A stretch of DNA of 53,645 bases, taken from Archangium violaceum Cb vi76. GTDB lineage: Bacteria > Myxococcota > Myxococcia > Myxococcales > Myxococcaceae. Below, piece after piece: positions 46,418 through 53,645 of the stretch. Position 1 is the stretch's first letter, and each line of letters starts with the position of its first letter. The stretch spans positions 1-53,645 of the forward strand of contig NZ_JPMI01000409.1 in the NCBI RefSeq assembly GCF_000733295.1. The letters run 5' to 3'. Position numbers and translations under genes: made by a program. Below the pieces are notes generated by a model. The model was not told the DNA's origin. It searched no databases and saw only the letters and a program-made list of their open reading frames with translations.

Positions 46418-46514
46418 GCCGGGCCCGGGGCAGGCAGGCGGGCTCCGGCGGGAGTGGCGGCACCGCGCGGCCCGGGGTATGACGCGGCCCGCACCCCAGA
46501 CCGGAGTCCTCCCC

Positions 46515-47162
46515 GTGGCCACCAAGCGGGTAACGCCCACCAAGGGTACGAAGGGCAAGCCTTCCCAGAAGCAGCAGGTGGAGAAGCTCGTCTCCATCCC
46601 GTCGGACATGGTTCTCGCGCCTCAGGTGGAGGCGCCGCGCCAGCTCACGGGGAGGGACCAGTCCCGCTCCAACCGGAGCGTCCAGGAGTTGTCCTGGGCG
46701 GAGTTCGACCGCGCGGTGCAGTCGCTCGCGCGCACCATCAGCCAGTCCTTCAAGCCCCAGGCGGTGGTGGGCGTGGCGCACGGCGGGGTGTTCGTGGGCG
46801 GGGCGCTGTCGAGCGCGCTCGGCTGTGACTTCTACCCGGTGCGCATCAGCCGCCGCAGCCGGGACAAGGGCGCGGCCAAGCCGAAGCTGAGCGGGGAGAT
46901 GCCGCGCGAGCTCAAGGGCAAGCGCGTGCTCATCGTGGACGATGTCGTCTCCAGTGGCGACACGCTGGAGCTGGCCACGGCGCTGGCCCAGAAGGTGGGG
47001 GCCAAGGAGGTGAACACCGCCTCGCTGGTGGCCCGGCCCGGGGGCTTCACCCCGAACTTCTGCGCGTTGCCCACCGAGGCGCTCGTCGTGTTCCCGTGGG
47101 ACTACGAGTCCGTCACCGAGGACGAGCGCTTCGACGTGGACCCGGACAAGGCGGGCGCCTAG
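46515..47162 (+). CDS. Phosphoribosyltransferase family protein
   Basis: 215 residues from a GTG at 46515 with GGAG 9 nt upstream; an in-frame ATG at 46479 is possible. After a Lys-rich N-terminal extension (about 1-55), the type I PRTase fold follows: AVVGVAHGGVFVGGALSSAL (first strand and loop), then the PRPP motif VLIVDDVVSSGDTL. The hood resembles the Gpt-like xanthine/hypoxanthine PRTases (SLVARPGG, VVFPWDYES). The likely role is purine salvage, but the base is not determined. selB follows 24 bp later, so this may be the first gene of the selB-ntrBC operon. Confidence 0.85.
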   Translation: MATKRVTPTKGTKGKPSQKQQVEKLVSIPSDMVLAPQVEAPRQLTGRDQSRSNRSVQELSWAEFDRAVQSLARTISQSFKPQAVVGVAHGGVFVGGALSSALGCDFYPVRISRRSRDKGAAKPKLSGEMPRELKGKRVLIVDDVVSSGDTLELATALAQKVGAKEVNTASLVARPGGFTPNFCALPTEALVVFPWDYESVTEDERFDVDPDKAGA

Positions 47163-47186
47163 CCGGGAGGGAGAACCAGGGGCGAG

Positions 47187-49103
47187 ATGATCATCGGCAC
47201 CGCGGGGCACATCGATCACGGCAAGACGTCACTGGTCAAGGCGCTCACCGGTATCGATACCGACAGGCTCAAGGAGGAGAAGCGCCGGGGGATCACCCTC
47301 GAGCTGGGCTTCGCGCACCTGAAGCTCGACGATGGCACGGTGGCGGGCGTGGTGGACGTGCCCGGGCACGAGCGCTTCGTCAAGGCGATGGCGGCGGGCG
47401 CCGGCGGGGTGGACCTGGCGGTGCTGGTGGTGGCGGCGGACGAGGGGGTGATGCCCCAGACGCGCGAGCACCTGGACATCTGCCGGCTGCTCGGCGTGAA
47501 GGCCGGGGCCATCGCGCTCACCAAGTCGGACCTGCTGGTGGAGCTGGGCGCCGAGTGGCGTGCGCTGGTGGAGGCGGACCTGGCCACGCTGGTGGCGGGC
47601 ACCTTCCTGGAGGGCGCGCCGGTGGTGCCCGTGTCCTCGAGGACGGGGGAGGGGCTGGACGCGTTGCGGGCCGCGCTCACCCGGGTGGCGAGGGGACTGT
47701 CCTCGCGACCCTCGGAGGGCCCCGCCTTCCTGCCGGTGGACCGGGCCTTCACCATCAAGGGTTTTGGCACGGTGGTGACGGGCACGCTGCTGTCGGGCAC
47801 CTTCGCGGTGGAGGACGCCGTGTCCCTGCTGCCGGGCCTGCCGGGCCCGTTGCGCGTGCGCGGGCTGCAGATGCACGGCGAGGCGGTGCGGAAGGTGGCG
47901 GCGGGCCAGCGCACCGCGGTGAACCTGACGGGCGTGGAGCCCGAGGCGATTGCTCGTGGCATGGTGCTGGTGAAGGCCGGCGAGGTGCCCGAGACGCGCA
48001 TGCTGGACGTGGAGCTGAGCCTGCTGCCCGCGGCGGAGGAGGGGCTTCCCAAGCGCCGCAAGCTGTTGCTGCACCTGGGCACCGCGCAGGTGGAGGCCAC
48101 GGTGGCACTGTTGGACCTGGAGAAGCTGGAGCCGGGAGAGACGGCGCTCGCGCAGCTGCGGCTGTCCGAGCCGTTGGCGGCGTTGCCGGGCCAGCGCTTC
48201 ATCCTCCGGGGCTCGCGCGCGTTGCCGGGCCGGGGCGCCACGCTGGCGGGTGGACGCGTGCTGTCCATCATGCCGCCGCGCCGCCGCAAGGGGGGCGCCG
48301 AGGTGGTGGCGCCGCTGCTGGAGGCGGACGCGGGAGGCCAGGTGGCGTGGTTGCTGCGCCAGTCGGGCTACCGGGGCCTCACGCAGCAGGAGCTCTTCGC
48401 CCGCTCGGCGCTCGCGCCCAAGGTGCTCTCGAGGACGCTGGAGCTGGTGGGCGCGCGGGGCACGGCGTTGCTGGTGGACCGGGAGAAGCGGCTGTACGTC
48501 TCGGGCGAGGTGTTCGAGGGCCTGCGGGCGCGTGCCCTGGCGCTGCTGGCGGCCTTCCACGAGCGTGAGCCGCTGCGCGAGGGCCTGTCGCGCGAGGAGC
48601 TGCGCCAGCGGCTGTCGGGCGAGCTGGACGCGCGGCTCTTCACGCGGGTGGTGCAGGCGCTGACGGACGCGGGGAAGGTGGAGGTGGACAAGGAGGTGGT
48701 GCGCCTCAAGGGGCGTGGCCGCACGCTGTCGCTGGACGAGGACGCGGCGCGCACGCGGCTGGTGGCGGACCTCTCCGCGGCGGGCCTGGCGCCCCCCACG
48801 CTCAACGAGCTGGCCGAGCGGCTGCGGCTGCCGGCGGCCCGGGTGCAGGAGCTGCTCAAGGTGGCGATGGCCGAGGGCCGGGTGGTGCGGGTCAGCGAGG
48901 AGCTATTCTTCGACACGGGAGCGCTGGCGGAGCTGAAGGAGCGGCTGGTTGCCCACCTGCGCGAGAAGAAGGAGATTTCCACCCAGGCCTTCAAGGAACT
49001 GGTGGGGCAGAGCCGGAAGTTCGTGATTCCCCTCTCGGAGTACTTCGACCGCGAGAAGGTAACGCTGCGGGTCGGAGAGAAACGGGTGCTGCGGCGCGCA
49101 TGA
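47187..49103 (+). CDS. selB: Selenocysteine-specific translation elongation factor
   Basis: 638 residues, the normal SelB length. It brings Sec-tRNA to UGA codons marked by a SECIS element. The GTPase domain starts at residue 1: [15 protein letters not shown] (G1), [12 protein letters not shown] (G2), [12 protein letters not shown] (G3), TKSDL (G4). Two beta-barrel domains follow ([17 protein letters not shown], then [20 protein letters not shown]), and four winged-helix units in the last about 260 residues (for example [15 protein letters not shown] and [14 protein letters not shown]) that bind the mRNA hairpin. Its stop overlaps the next gene's start (ATGA). selA and selC are not in the window. 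Confidence 0.95.
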   Translation: MIIGTAGHIDHGKTSLVKALTGIDTDRLKEEKRRGITLELGFAHLKLDDGTVAGVVDVPGHERFVKAMAAGAGGVDLAVLVVAADEGVMPQTREHLDICRLLGVKAGAIALTKSDLLVELGAEWRALVEADLATLVAGTFLEGAPVVPVSSRTGEGLDALRAALTRVARGLSSRPSEGPAFLPVDRAFTIKGFGTVVTGTLLSGTFAVEDAVSLLPGLPGPLRVRGLQMHGEAVRKVAAGQRTAVNLTGVEPEAIARGMVLVKAGEVPETRMLDVELSLLPAAEEGLPKRRKLLLHLGTAQVEATVALLDLEKLEPGETALAQLRLSEPLAALPGQRFILRGSRALPGRGATLAGGRVLSIMPPRRRKGGAEVVAPLLEADAGGQVAWLLRQSGYRGLTQQELFARSALAPKVLSRTLELVGARGTALLVDREKRLYVSGEVFEGLRARALALLAAFHEREPLREGLSREELRQRLSGELDARLFTRVVQALTDAGKVEVDKEVVRLKGRGRTLSLDEDAARTRLVADLSAAGLAPPTLNELAERLRLPAARVQELLKVAMAEGRVVRVSEELFFDTGALAELKERLVAHLREKKEISTQAFKELVGQSRKFVIPLSEYFDREKVTLRVGEKRVLRRA

Positions 49104-51610
49104 GGACGAAGCGTTACAGCGAGACGGGACTGCGAGAGCTCATCGAGTCCTTTGGCAACCCCATGTACGTGGCGCACGGGGGCCGGGTGTTGGTGGCCAA
49201 CGAGGCCTACCTGGAGATGCTGGGGCGGAGCCGGGAGCAGGTGGAGGGCCAGCTCTTCCTGGAGTTCGTGCGTCCGGAGGACCGGGCGCGGCTGGAGGTG
49301 CGCCAGCGGCAGCGGGAGGAGGGGACGCTGACGGAACGGGAGCCCCCGCGCTACCTGATGCCGAGGCCGGACGGTGGGGTGCTGGAGGTGGCGTCCCACG
49401 TGCGGTTGGTGGAGGTGGAGGAGGTGGGCCCGGCGATGCTCATCAACTGCCTGGTGCTGGGGCAGCGGCCGGCGGAGCTGGTGGTGGCCGAGCGCCTGGT
49501 GGAGACGAGCGCGGAGCTCGTCGCGGCACGTTCGGAGGATGCGGTGCGGCGGGTGGCCCTGGCGGGCCTCACCCACGCGGGCTTCACCGCGAGCTTCCTG
49601 GTGCGCGATGGGGAGCGTTTCCTCGCCCGGGACGGAGCCCTGCCTCCGGAGGATGGGGCGCTGGGACTGCGGGCCTTGTCCGAAGGGCGGCCCGTGTTCG
49701 GCCCCTCGCGGGATGAAGCCACTCCCGTCTACCTTCCGCTGGGCACCACGCTGTCGGAGGTGTTGTGGGTGGCCAAGGTGGGGTTGTCCCCGTCCTACGG
49801 CTCGGTGCTGGCGCTCTTCGCCAAGGTGGTGGGCGCGGCCCTCACCGACGCGCGGCTGCTGACGGACGTGGAGCGGGGCCGGTGGGAGATGGTGGCGGTG
49901 GCCGAGGCGGCGCGCTTCGTCGCCCAGCCCGAGCCGCCCTCGCCCGAGGACTTCCTCTCGCGCCTGGCCTCGCTGCTCGGCGCGGAGGCCGTGCTGCTGT
50001 ACTCGCCTCGGATGCCCGAGGGCGAGCTCGTCCTCGCGGCGCAGGTGGGGCTGGATGGGGAGCTGCAGGTGAGGTTCGCCGTGCCGCTGGGCGGCCTGTC
50101 GCCGTCCACGGTGGTGGCCCGGGGCGCCGTGCTCTCCAACGAGGCCGAGGAGCGCGTGTTGCTGGAGGCCACGGGCGGCCGTCTGGGCTGTGGCGCGGTG
50201 GTGCGTCTGGCGCATGGCGGCCACGCGCGGGGGCTCCTCCAGGTGCTGCGTCCGCCCGGCCGCCCCTTCGTCGGCGCGGACCTGCGGCTGCTGGGCACGT
50301 TGTCCGAGCTGTTGATGACGCTGTTGGATCAGCGCCGCCTGCGCACCGAGTCCGCCCGGCAGCTCGCGGACACGCGCCTGCTGCTGGACCTGGCGCGGAC
50401 CACCACCGCCACCCTGGAGGTGGCCAGCATCCTGGACGTGGCGTCGGACTCCCTCGTGAAGCTGCTGGACGTCTCCAACTGCTTCATCCTCCTGCATGAC
50501 GAGCAGGCCGGGGTGCTGCGGGGCGCCGCCGCCTCCGCCACCCACCGCGACTTCTTCCGCACCGTGGTGATTTCGCTGGATGACCCTGGCAGCGTCGCCG
50601 CGCGCGCGGCCCGCGAGCGCCGGCCGATCTCCATTCCGGACCTGTCGAAGGTCGAGGGCATGGAGAAGCGCGCGCTCGTCCGCCGCTTCGAGGAGAAGGC
50701 CCTGCTGGCCCTGCCACTCACCTCGCGCGAGGAGCTCATCGGCGTGGTGCTGGTGGACGACACCCGCCAGCCGCGCACCTTCGATACCGCCTTCATCGAG
50801 CTGGCCGAGGCCACGTGTGGGCAGATCTCCCTGGCCATCGCCAATGCCCGGCTCTACGAGTCGCTCTGGGCCTCGTACGCGGAGCTGGCCGCCGCGCGCG
50901 CGGAGATGGTGCAGCGCGAGCGCTTCTCCGCGCTCGGCGATCTGTCCGCCATCGTGGCCCACGAGGTGCGCAATCCGCTGGGCGTCATCTTCAACGCCGT
51001 GGCCTCGCTGCGCCGCCTGCTCAAGGCAGAGGGCGACGCGGCCATGCTGCTGGACATCCTCTCGGAGGAGAGCGACCGGCTCAACCGCATGGTGGGGGAC
51101 CTGTTGGATTACACCCGCCCGCGCGAGACCATTTTACAGCCCGAGGACGTGCCCCAGGTGCTCCAGGACGCGCTGGACTTCGCGAGTACCCAGCAACAGG
51201 GCTCCTCCCACCACGTCACCCTCGCGGTGGACGTGGCGGAGGACGTGCCCCGCGTGCCGATGGATCGGCGGCTCATCCGCCAGGCGCTCGTCAACGTGCT
51301 GGTCAACGCCATCCAGGCCATGCCGCAGGGCGGGGTGGTGCAGGTGCGCGCCCGCCGCGAGGCCCATGGCAACAAGGACGTGCTGCGCATCGACGTGGCG
51401 GACCAGGGCTGTGGCATCCCCACCGAGTTGGCTCACCGCGTCTTCGAGCCCTTCTTCACCACCAAGGCCCAGGGCACGGGCCTGGGGCTCGCCGTGGTCA
51501 AGCGCAACGTCGAGGTGCACCACGGCGAGCTGGCCCTGGAGAGCAAGCCGGGCCGTGGCACCACCTTCACCTTCCGTCTTCCCCTCTCCCAGCCGACGAG
51601 CCCGCCGTGA
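49100..51610 (+). CDS. NtrB-like PAS/GAF sensor histidine kinase
   Basis: 836 residues. Translation is coupled to selB through an ATGA overlap. A PAS domain (about 10-115: MYVAHGGRVLVANEAYLEMLG) is followed by two GAF-like regions (about 130-260 and 430-590) and a further sensory segment between them. HisKA carries H621 in AHEVRNPLGVIFNAV, and HATPase_c shows VNVLVNAIQAMPQGG, DQGCGI and GTGLGLAVVKRN. The HEVRNPLG type and the adjacent NtrC-like partner place it in the NtrB group. It is soluble. It should phosphorylate the regulator encoded next. The signal is unknown, but the GAF domains suggest a small ligand. Confidence 0.92.
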   Translation: MRTKRYSETGLRELIESFGNPMYVAHGGRVLVANEAYLEMLGRSREQVEGQLFLEFVRPEDRARLEVRQRQREEGTLTEREPPRYLMPRPDGGVLEVASHVRLVEVEEVGPAMLINCLVLGQRPAELVVAERLVETSAELVAARSEDAVRRVALAGLTHAGFTASFLVRDGERFLARDGALPPEDGALGLRALSEGRPVFGPSRDEATPVYLPLGTTLSEVLWVAKVGLSPSYGSVLALFAKVVGAALTDARLLTDVERGRWEMVAVAEAARFVAQPEPPSPEDFLSRLASLLGAEAVLLYSPRMPEGELVLAAQVGLDGELQVRFAVPLGGLSPSTVVARGAVLSNEAEERVLLEATGGRLGCGAVVRLAHGGHARGLLQVLRPPGRPFVGADLRLLGTLSELLMTLLDQRRLRTESARQLADTRLLLDLARTTTATLEVASILDVASDSLVKLLDVSNCFILLHDEQAGVLRGAAASATHRDFFRTVVISLDDPGSVAARAARERRPISIPDLSKVEGMEKRALVRRFEEKALLALPLTSREELIGVVLVDDTRQPRTFDTAFIELAEATCGQISLAIANARLYESLWASYAELAAARAEMVQRERFSALGDLSAIVAHEVRNPLGVIFNAVASLRRLLKAEGDAAMLLDILSEESDRLNRMVGDLLDYTRPRETILQPEDVPQVLQDALDFASTQQQGSSHHVTLAVDVAEDVPRVPMDRRLIRQALVNVLVNAIQAMPQGGVVQVRARREAHGNKDVLRIDVADQGCGIPTELAHRVFEPFFTTKAQGTGLGLAVVKRNVEVHHGELALESKPGRGTTFTFRLPLSQPTSPP

Positions 51611-53040
51611 ACGACGCATCCAAGCCCCTGACTCGTGATTGCATCCTGGTCGTGGACGACCAGCGGAACATGCGCGCCACCACCGCGCTGCTCCTGCGTA
51701 CCGATGGCTACACCGTCCTCGAGGCCGCCACGGGGGATGAGGCGCTCGCCACCCTGTCGAACACACGGGTGGACGTGATGCTGACGGACCTGAAGATGGA
51801 GCCCATGGACGGGCTCACCCTGCTGAAGAAGGCGCTGGAGGTGGCCCCGCACCTGCAGGTCATCATGATGACGGCCTTCGGCTCCATCGAGACCGCGGTG
51901 CAGGCCATGCGCGAGGGGGCGTTCGACTACGTCACCAAGCCCTTCAAGGAGGCGGAGCTGCGCTACCGGGTGGAGCGCGCCCTGGAGCGGGCCCAGATGC
52001 AGACGACGGTGGACCTGCTCACCGGCGAGTTCAACGAGCGTCACGGCCTGAGCGCGCTGGTGGGCCGGAGCCCGGCGATGCGCGAGCTGACGTCGCGCCT
52101 GACGCGCGTGGCGCAGAGCGACGCCACGGTGCTGGTGCAGGGCGAGAGCGGCACGGGCAAGGAGCTGGTCGCCCGCGCGGTGCATGCGCACAGCCGGCGC
52201 AAGGACAAGCCCTTCGTCCCCGTCAACTGCGCCGCCATCTCCGAGACGCTGTTGGAGAGCGAGCTGTTCGGCCACGCCAAGGGGGCCTTCACCGGGGCGG
52301 TGCGGGCCCGGCGGGGCCTCGTGGAGGAGGCGGACGGCGGCACCCTCTTCATCGACGAGGTGACGGAGACGACGCCCGCCTTCCAGTCCAAGTTGCTGCG
52401 CACGCTGCAGGAGGGCGAGGTGCGGCGCGTGGGCGAGTCCACCTCCACGAAGGTGGACGTGCGGATTGTCGCCGCCACCAACCGGGACATCGAGCTGGAG
52501 GTGCGCGAGAAGCGCTTCCGGCAGGACCTCTACTACCGGCTCAACGTGGTGACGCTGCGGGTGCCGCCCCTGCGCGAGCGCCTGGAGGACGTGCCCGAGC
52601 TGGTCGAGCACTTCCTCAAGCGGGCCAATGCGCGCAGCCCCAACCCGAAGCGGCTGTCGGAGGCCGTGGTGGGGCACCTGACGGGCTACAGCTTCCCGGG
52701 CAACGTGCGCGAGCTGGAGAACCTGGTGGAGCAGGCGGCGGCGCTGGCGGAGGGCGTGGAGTTGCTGCCCGAGGACTTTCCGCTGCCCCCCAACGCTCGC
52801 GTGGAGGCCAGTGGACCGGTGGGGAGCCCACAGGTGTCCTCCCCGGACACCGGCATGCGGATGCCCACGCTGGCCGAGGCGGTGGAGGAGGCCGAGCGGC
52901 GGGCCATTGCCCAGGCCCTGGAAAGGCACGGGGTGGACCTGGGCCGCGTGGCCGAGGAGCTTTCCGTCTCCTCCACCACCCTGTGGCGGAAGATGAAGCG
53001 CCTCAACCTGCGTCCGTCCGGGGCGGATCATCGCGACTGA
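51607..53040 (+). CDS. NtrC-family sigma54-dependent response regulator
   Basis: 477 residues from a GTG at 51607 that overlaps the kinase stop (GTGA). The receiver (1-125) has VVDDQRN, phospho-Asp D61 in LTDLKM and K112 in TKPF. The AAA+ domain (about 150-385) has Walker A GESGTGKE (180-187), the sigma54-contacting GAFTGA (227-232), Walker B GGTLFIDE (245-252) and an arginine-finger region (YYRLNVVTLRVPPLRER). A Fis-type HTH closes the protein (RAIAQALERHGVDLGRVAEEL, then SSTTLWRKMKRL). It activates sigma54 promoters from enhancer sites. Two such promoters lie within 520 bp downstream, so it is the prime candidate activator of the tandem small RNAs. Confidence 0.95.
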   Translation: MNDASKPLTRDCILVVDDQRNMRATTALLLRTDGYTVLEAATGDEALATLSNTRVDVMLTDLKMEPMDGLTLLKKALEVAPHLQVIMMTAFGSIETAVQAMREGAFDYVTKPFKEAELRYRVERALERAQMQTTVDLLTGEFNERHGLSALVGRSPAMRELTSRLTRVAQSDATVLVQGESGTGKELVARAVHAHSRRKDKPFVPVNCAAISETLLESELFGHAKGAFTGAVRARRGLVEEADGGTLFIDEVTETTPAFQSKLLRTLQEGEVRRVGESTSTKVDVRIVAATNRDIELEVREKRFRQDLYYRLNVVTLRVPPLRERLEDVPELVEHFLKRANARSPNPKRLSEAVVGHLTGYSFPGNVRELENLVEQAAALAEGVELLPEDFPLPPNARVEASGPVGSPQVSSPDTGMRMPTLAEAVEEAERRAIAQALERHGVDLGRVAEELSVSSTTLWRKMKRLNLRPSGADHRD

Positions 53041-53049
53041 ATCCGCACG

Positions 53050-53074
53050 GGGGATGTCCGGAAGGGGACACCCC
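53050..53074 (+). terminator. Hairpin after the NtrC-like gene
   Basis: GGGG-A-TGTCC (53050-53059, one bulged A) pairs with GGACA-CCCC (53066-53074) around a 6-nt loop, 9 nt after the stop codon. No T-run follows, so it may be a weak or Rho-aided terminator or a 3'-end-protecting hairpin that separates the operon from the sRNA promoters. Confidence 0.45.
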
Positions 53075-53108
53075 GCCAGGAATGAAATGCCCCTTCAATC
53101 CTGAAAAA

Positions 53109-53145
53109 CAGAAGTGCTTGAGATGATTGCGGATTTTCACTTCTG
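53109..53145. promoter_or_regulatory. 8-bp inverted repeat upstream of the first sRNA
   Basis: CAGAAGTG (53109-53116) and CACTTCTG (53138-53145) are perfect inverted copies separated by 21 bp, centred about 144 bp before the predicted first sRNA start. The right arm touches the CTGCAA element. No equivalent precedes the second sRNA. Confidence 0.5.
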
Positions 53146-53168
53146 CAAACGGATTGCAGGGATGCAAT
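53143..53168. promoter_or_regulatory. Enhancer-like element 1 for sigma54 activator
   Basis: CTGCAA-N5-TTGCAG is a perfect inverted repeat, followed by GGA and TGCAAT. The same 26-bp layout recurs upstream of the second sRNA. It begins 115 bp before the -12 GC of promoter 1, a typical distance for an NtrC-family binding site. Confidence 0.6.
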
Positions 53169-53244
53169 GGGCAGCGCGGGGCCTCGGAAGCCACTTGGAT
53201 TGCTAAGTGCTTGAAGTTACTGGACTCTGAGATTCCAGAAGCGC

Positions 53245-53260
53245 TGGCACGGTGAGTGCT
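53245..53260 (+). promoter_or_regulatory. Sigma54 promoter of first sRNA
   Basis: TGGCACG-GTGA-GTGCT matches the -24/-12 consensus TGGCACG-N4-TTGCT in all but one base, with GG and GC exactly 12 bp apart. It predicts a transcript start at about 53271. Confidence 0.85.
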
Positions 53261-53270
53261 AAGGAATATA

Positions 53271-53394
53271 ACCGGAGCACGTCGATGTAGCGCTGAAGAG
53301 GTTCCCCCCCACCACTTCAGTGTCTCCGATGAGCTTAATTTAGAAGAACCCGCGGCCCGGCCCCCTTCTTGAGGGTGCCGGGCCGCCTTCTTTT
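53271..53394 (+). ncRNA. pxr: Pxr-like developmental small RNA, copy 1
   Basis: A predicted RNA of about 124 nt between a sigma54 promoter and a strong terminator, with no open reading frame of note. The diagnostic element is a stem-loop: CGCTGAAG (53291-53298) pairs with CTTCAGTG (53315-53322) and displays a loop with seven consecutive C (53304-53310). As I recall, M. xanthus Pxr is a sigma54-dependent RNA of similar size that blocks fruiting-body development while nutrients last, and the suppressor mutation that revealed it fell in a run of seven cytosines. Location beside an NtrC-type regulator also fits. Name assigned from structure and context, without alignment to the known sequence. 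Confidence 0.75.
53352..53394 (+). terminator. Rho-independent terminator of first sRNA
   Basis: GCGGCCCGGC (53352-53361) pairs perfectly with GCCGGGCCGC (53377-53386). Inner CCCC/GGG pairing shortens the loop, and CTTCTTTT follows. It would separate the two sRNA units and may form the 3' stem of the RNA. Confidence 0.9.
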
Positions 53395-53430
53395 CGGGCC
53401 TCGAGTTCCAGCTCCGGAGCCTTTTCAGAT

Positions 53431-53456
53431 CTGCAAGGGCATTTCAGGGCTGCAAT
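53431..53456. promoter_or_regulatory. Enhancer-like element 2 for sigma54 activator
   Basis: CTGCAA-N5-TTTCAG-GGC-TGCAAT aligns base for base in layout with element 1 (one mismatch in the right arm). It starts 125 bp before the -12 GC of promoter 2. A further GGGCTGCAAG follows at 53460-53469. Confidence 0.55.
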
Positions 53457-53542
53457 GCAGGGCTGCAAGCCGCTCCGGCGCCGAGGACTGGCTCGAAACG
53501 CCAGACACCTGGAATCACTGGGGATTCGAGCGCTGGAAGGGC

Positions 53543-53558
53543 TGGCACGGCGGCTGCT
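53543..53558 (+). promoter_or_regulatory. Sigma54 promoter of second sRNA
   Basis: TGGCACG-GCGG-CTGCT, with GG and GC 12 bp apart, matches the -24/-12 consensus with one mismatch. It predicts a transcript start at about 53569, the same distance from the conserved GAGCACGTCGA as in copy 1. Confidence 0.85.
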
Positions 53559-53568
53559 ATAGGGTAGA

Positions 53569-53645
53569 CACAGAGCACGTCGAAGTGAGGCTGAAGAGGT
53601 TCCCCCCCACCGCTTCAGCACCTTCAGGTGAGCTTCCGAGAAGAA
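53569..53645 (+). ncRNA. pxr: Pxr-like small RNA, copy 2 (cut by window end)
   Basis: It shares with copy 1 GAGCACGTCGA, the stem GCTGAAG (53590-53596) with CTTCAGC (53613-53619), the exact loop core AGGTTCCCCCCCACC with seven C (53602-53608), and downstream GTGAGCTT and AGAAGAA. Where copy 1 has a G-U pair at the stem base, copy 2 has G-C, so the structure is kept. A second CTTCAG at 53622-53627 offers an alternative partner for the 5' arm. The terminator lies beyond the window. Confidence 0.7.

Noticed and set aside
53190-53210. Second sigma54-like sequence TGGATTGCTAAGTGCT upstream of the first sRNA
   Set aside because: GG and GC spacing is right, but four consensus bases are missing and the much better site lies 50 bp downstream.
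53340-53621. 93-codon minus-strand frame over the sRNA region
   Set aside because: It crosses a strong terminator and the sRNA copy 2 promoter, and has no recognisable content; the conserved features here are structural RNA and promoter elements.
47187-53645. A selC (tRNA-Sec) gene near selB
   Set aside because: No acceptor-stem/T-loop pattern (GTTCRANTC) with a long variable arm was found in the non-coding stretches.

Overview
The window is GC-rich, densely coding DNA from a myxobacterium, most likely suborder Cystobacterineae (an Archangium/Cystobacter/Stigmatella-like genus). Support comes from the family set: a DUF2381 (Myxococcus paralogous family) protein beside a membrane Ser/Thr kinase, three beta-propeller proteins with MYXO-CTERM-like tails, many multi-PAS histidine kinases, a giant PilY1 homologue, and above all two tandem RNA genes that look like the developmental small RNA Pxr.

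Layout. 0-6.2 kb: M28 peptidase, kelch lipoprotein, rpiA, a GlsB/YeaQ membrane protein, a pentapeptide-repeat protein (minus strand) and an AraC-type regulator. 6.2-20.5 kb: a signalling block of four histidine kinases around a 1633-residue PilY1-like protein that has no minor pilins beside it. 20.7-23.1 kb: long-form ribosome hibernation factor and a GH3 lipoprotein. 23.4-25.7 kb: a lipoprotein ending in a Tox-REase-5-type nuclease domain, followed at once by an Imm52-like immunity gene. 25.8-32.9 kb: DUF2381 plus kinase operon, a ptsN-like gene, dtd, and a second kinase paired with a TPR/outer-membrane protein. 33-40.3 kb: three tandem paralogous SBBP-type surface proteins. 40.4-46.4 kb: SDR oxidoreductase, PBP4-type dacB with a long C-terminal extension, ssb, an sdhC-like cytochrome b without sdhAB, and hslO.

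46.5-53.6 kb: phosphoribosyltransferase, selB, an NtrB-like kinase and an NtrC-like sigma54 activator, tightly packed with two 4-bp start/stop overlaps. Downstream lie two tandem sigma54 (-24/-12) promoters, each preceded by a matching inverted-repeat element about 115-125 bp upstream and each driving a small RNA with a stem-loop displaying seven cytosines. The first RNA ends in a strong Rho-independent terminator; the second runs off the window.

The parts most worth attention are this regulator-plus-duplicated-sRNA module, the lipoprotein toxin/immunity pair (a candidate for outer-membrane-exchange delivery), a possible LexA box at ssb, the orphan PilY1, and the tandem MYXO-CTERM-like array. 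No tRNA, rRNA, CRISPR array, insertion sequence or phage gene was seen. Functions are assigned from motif recognition by eye; no database search was run.
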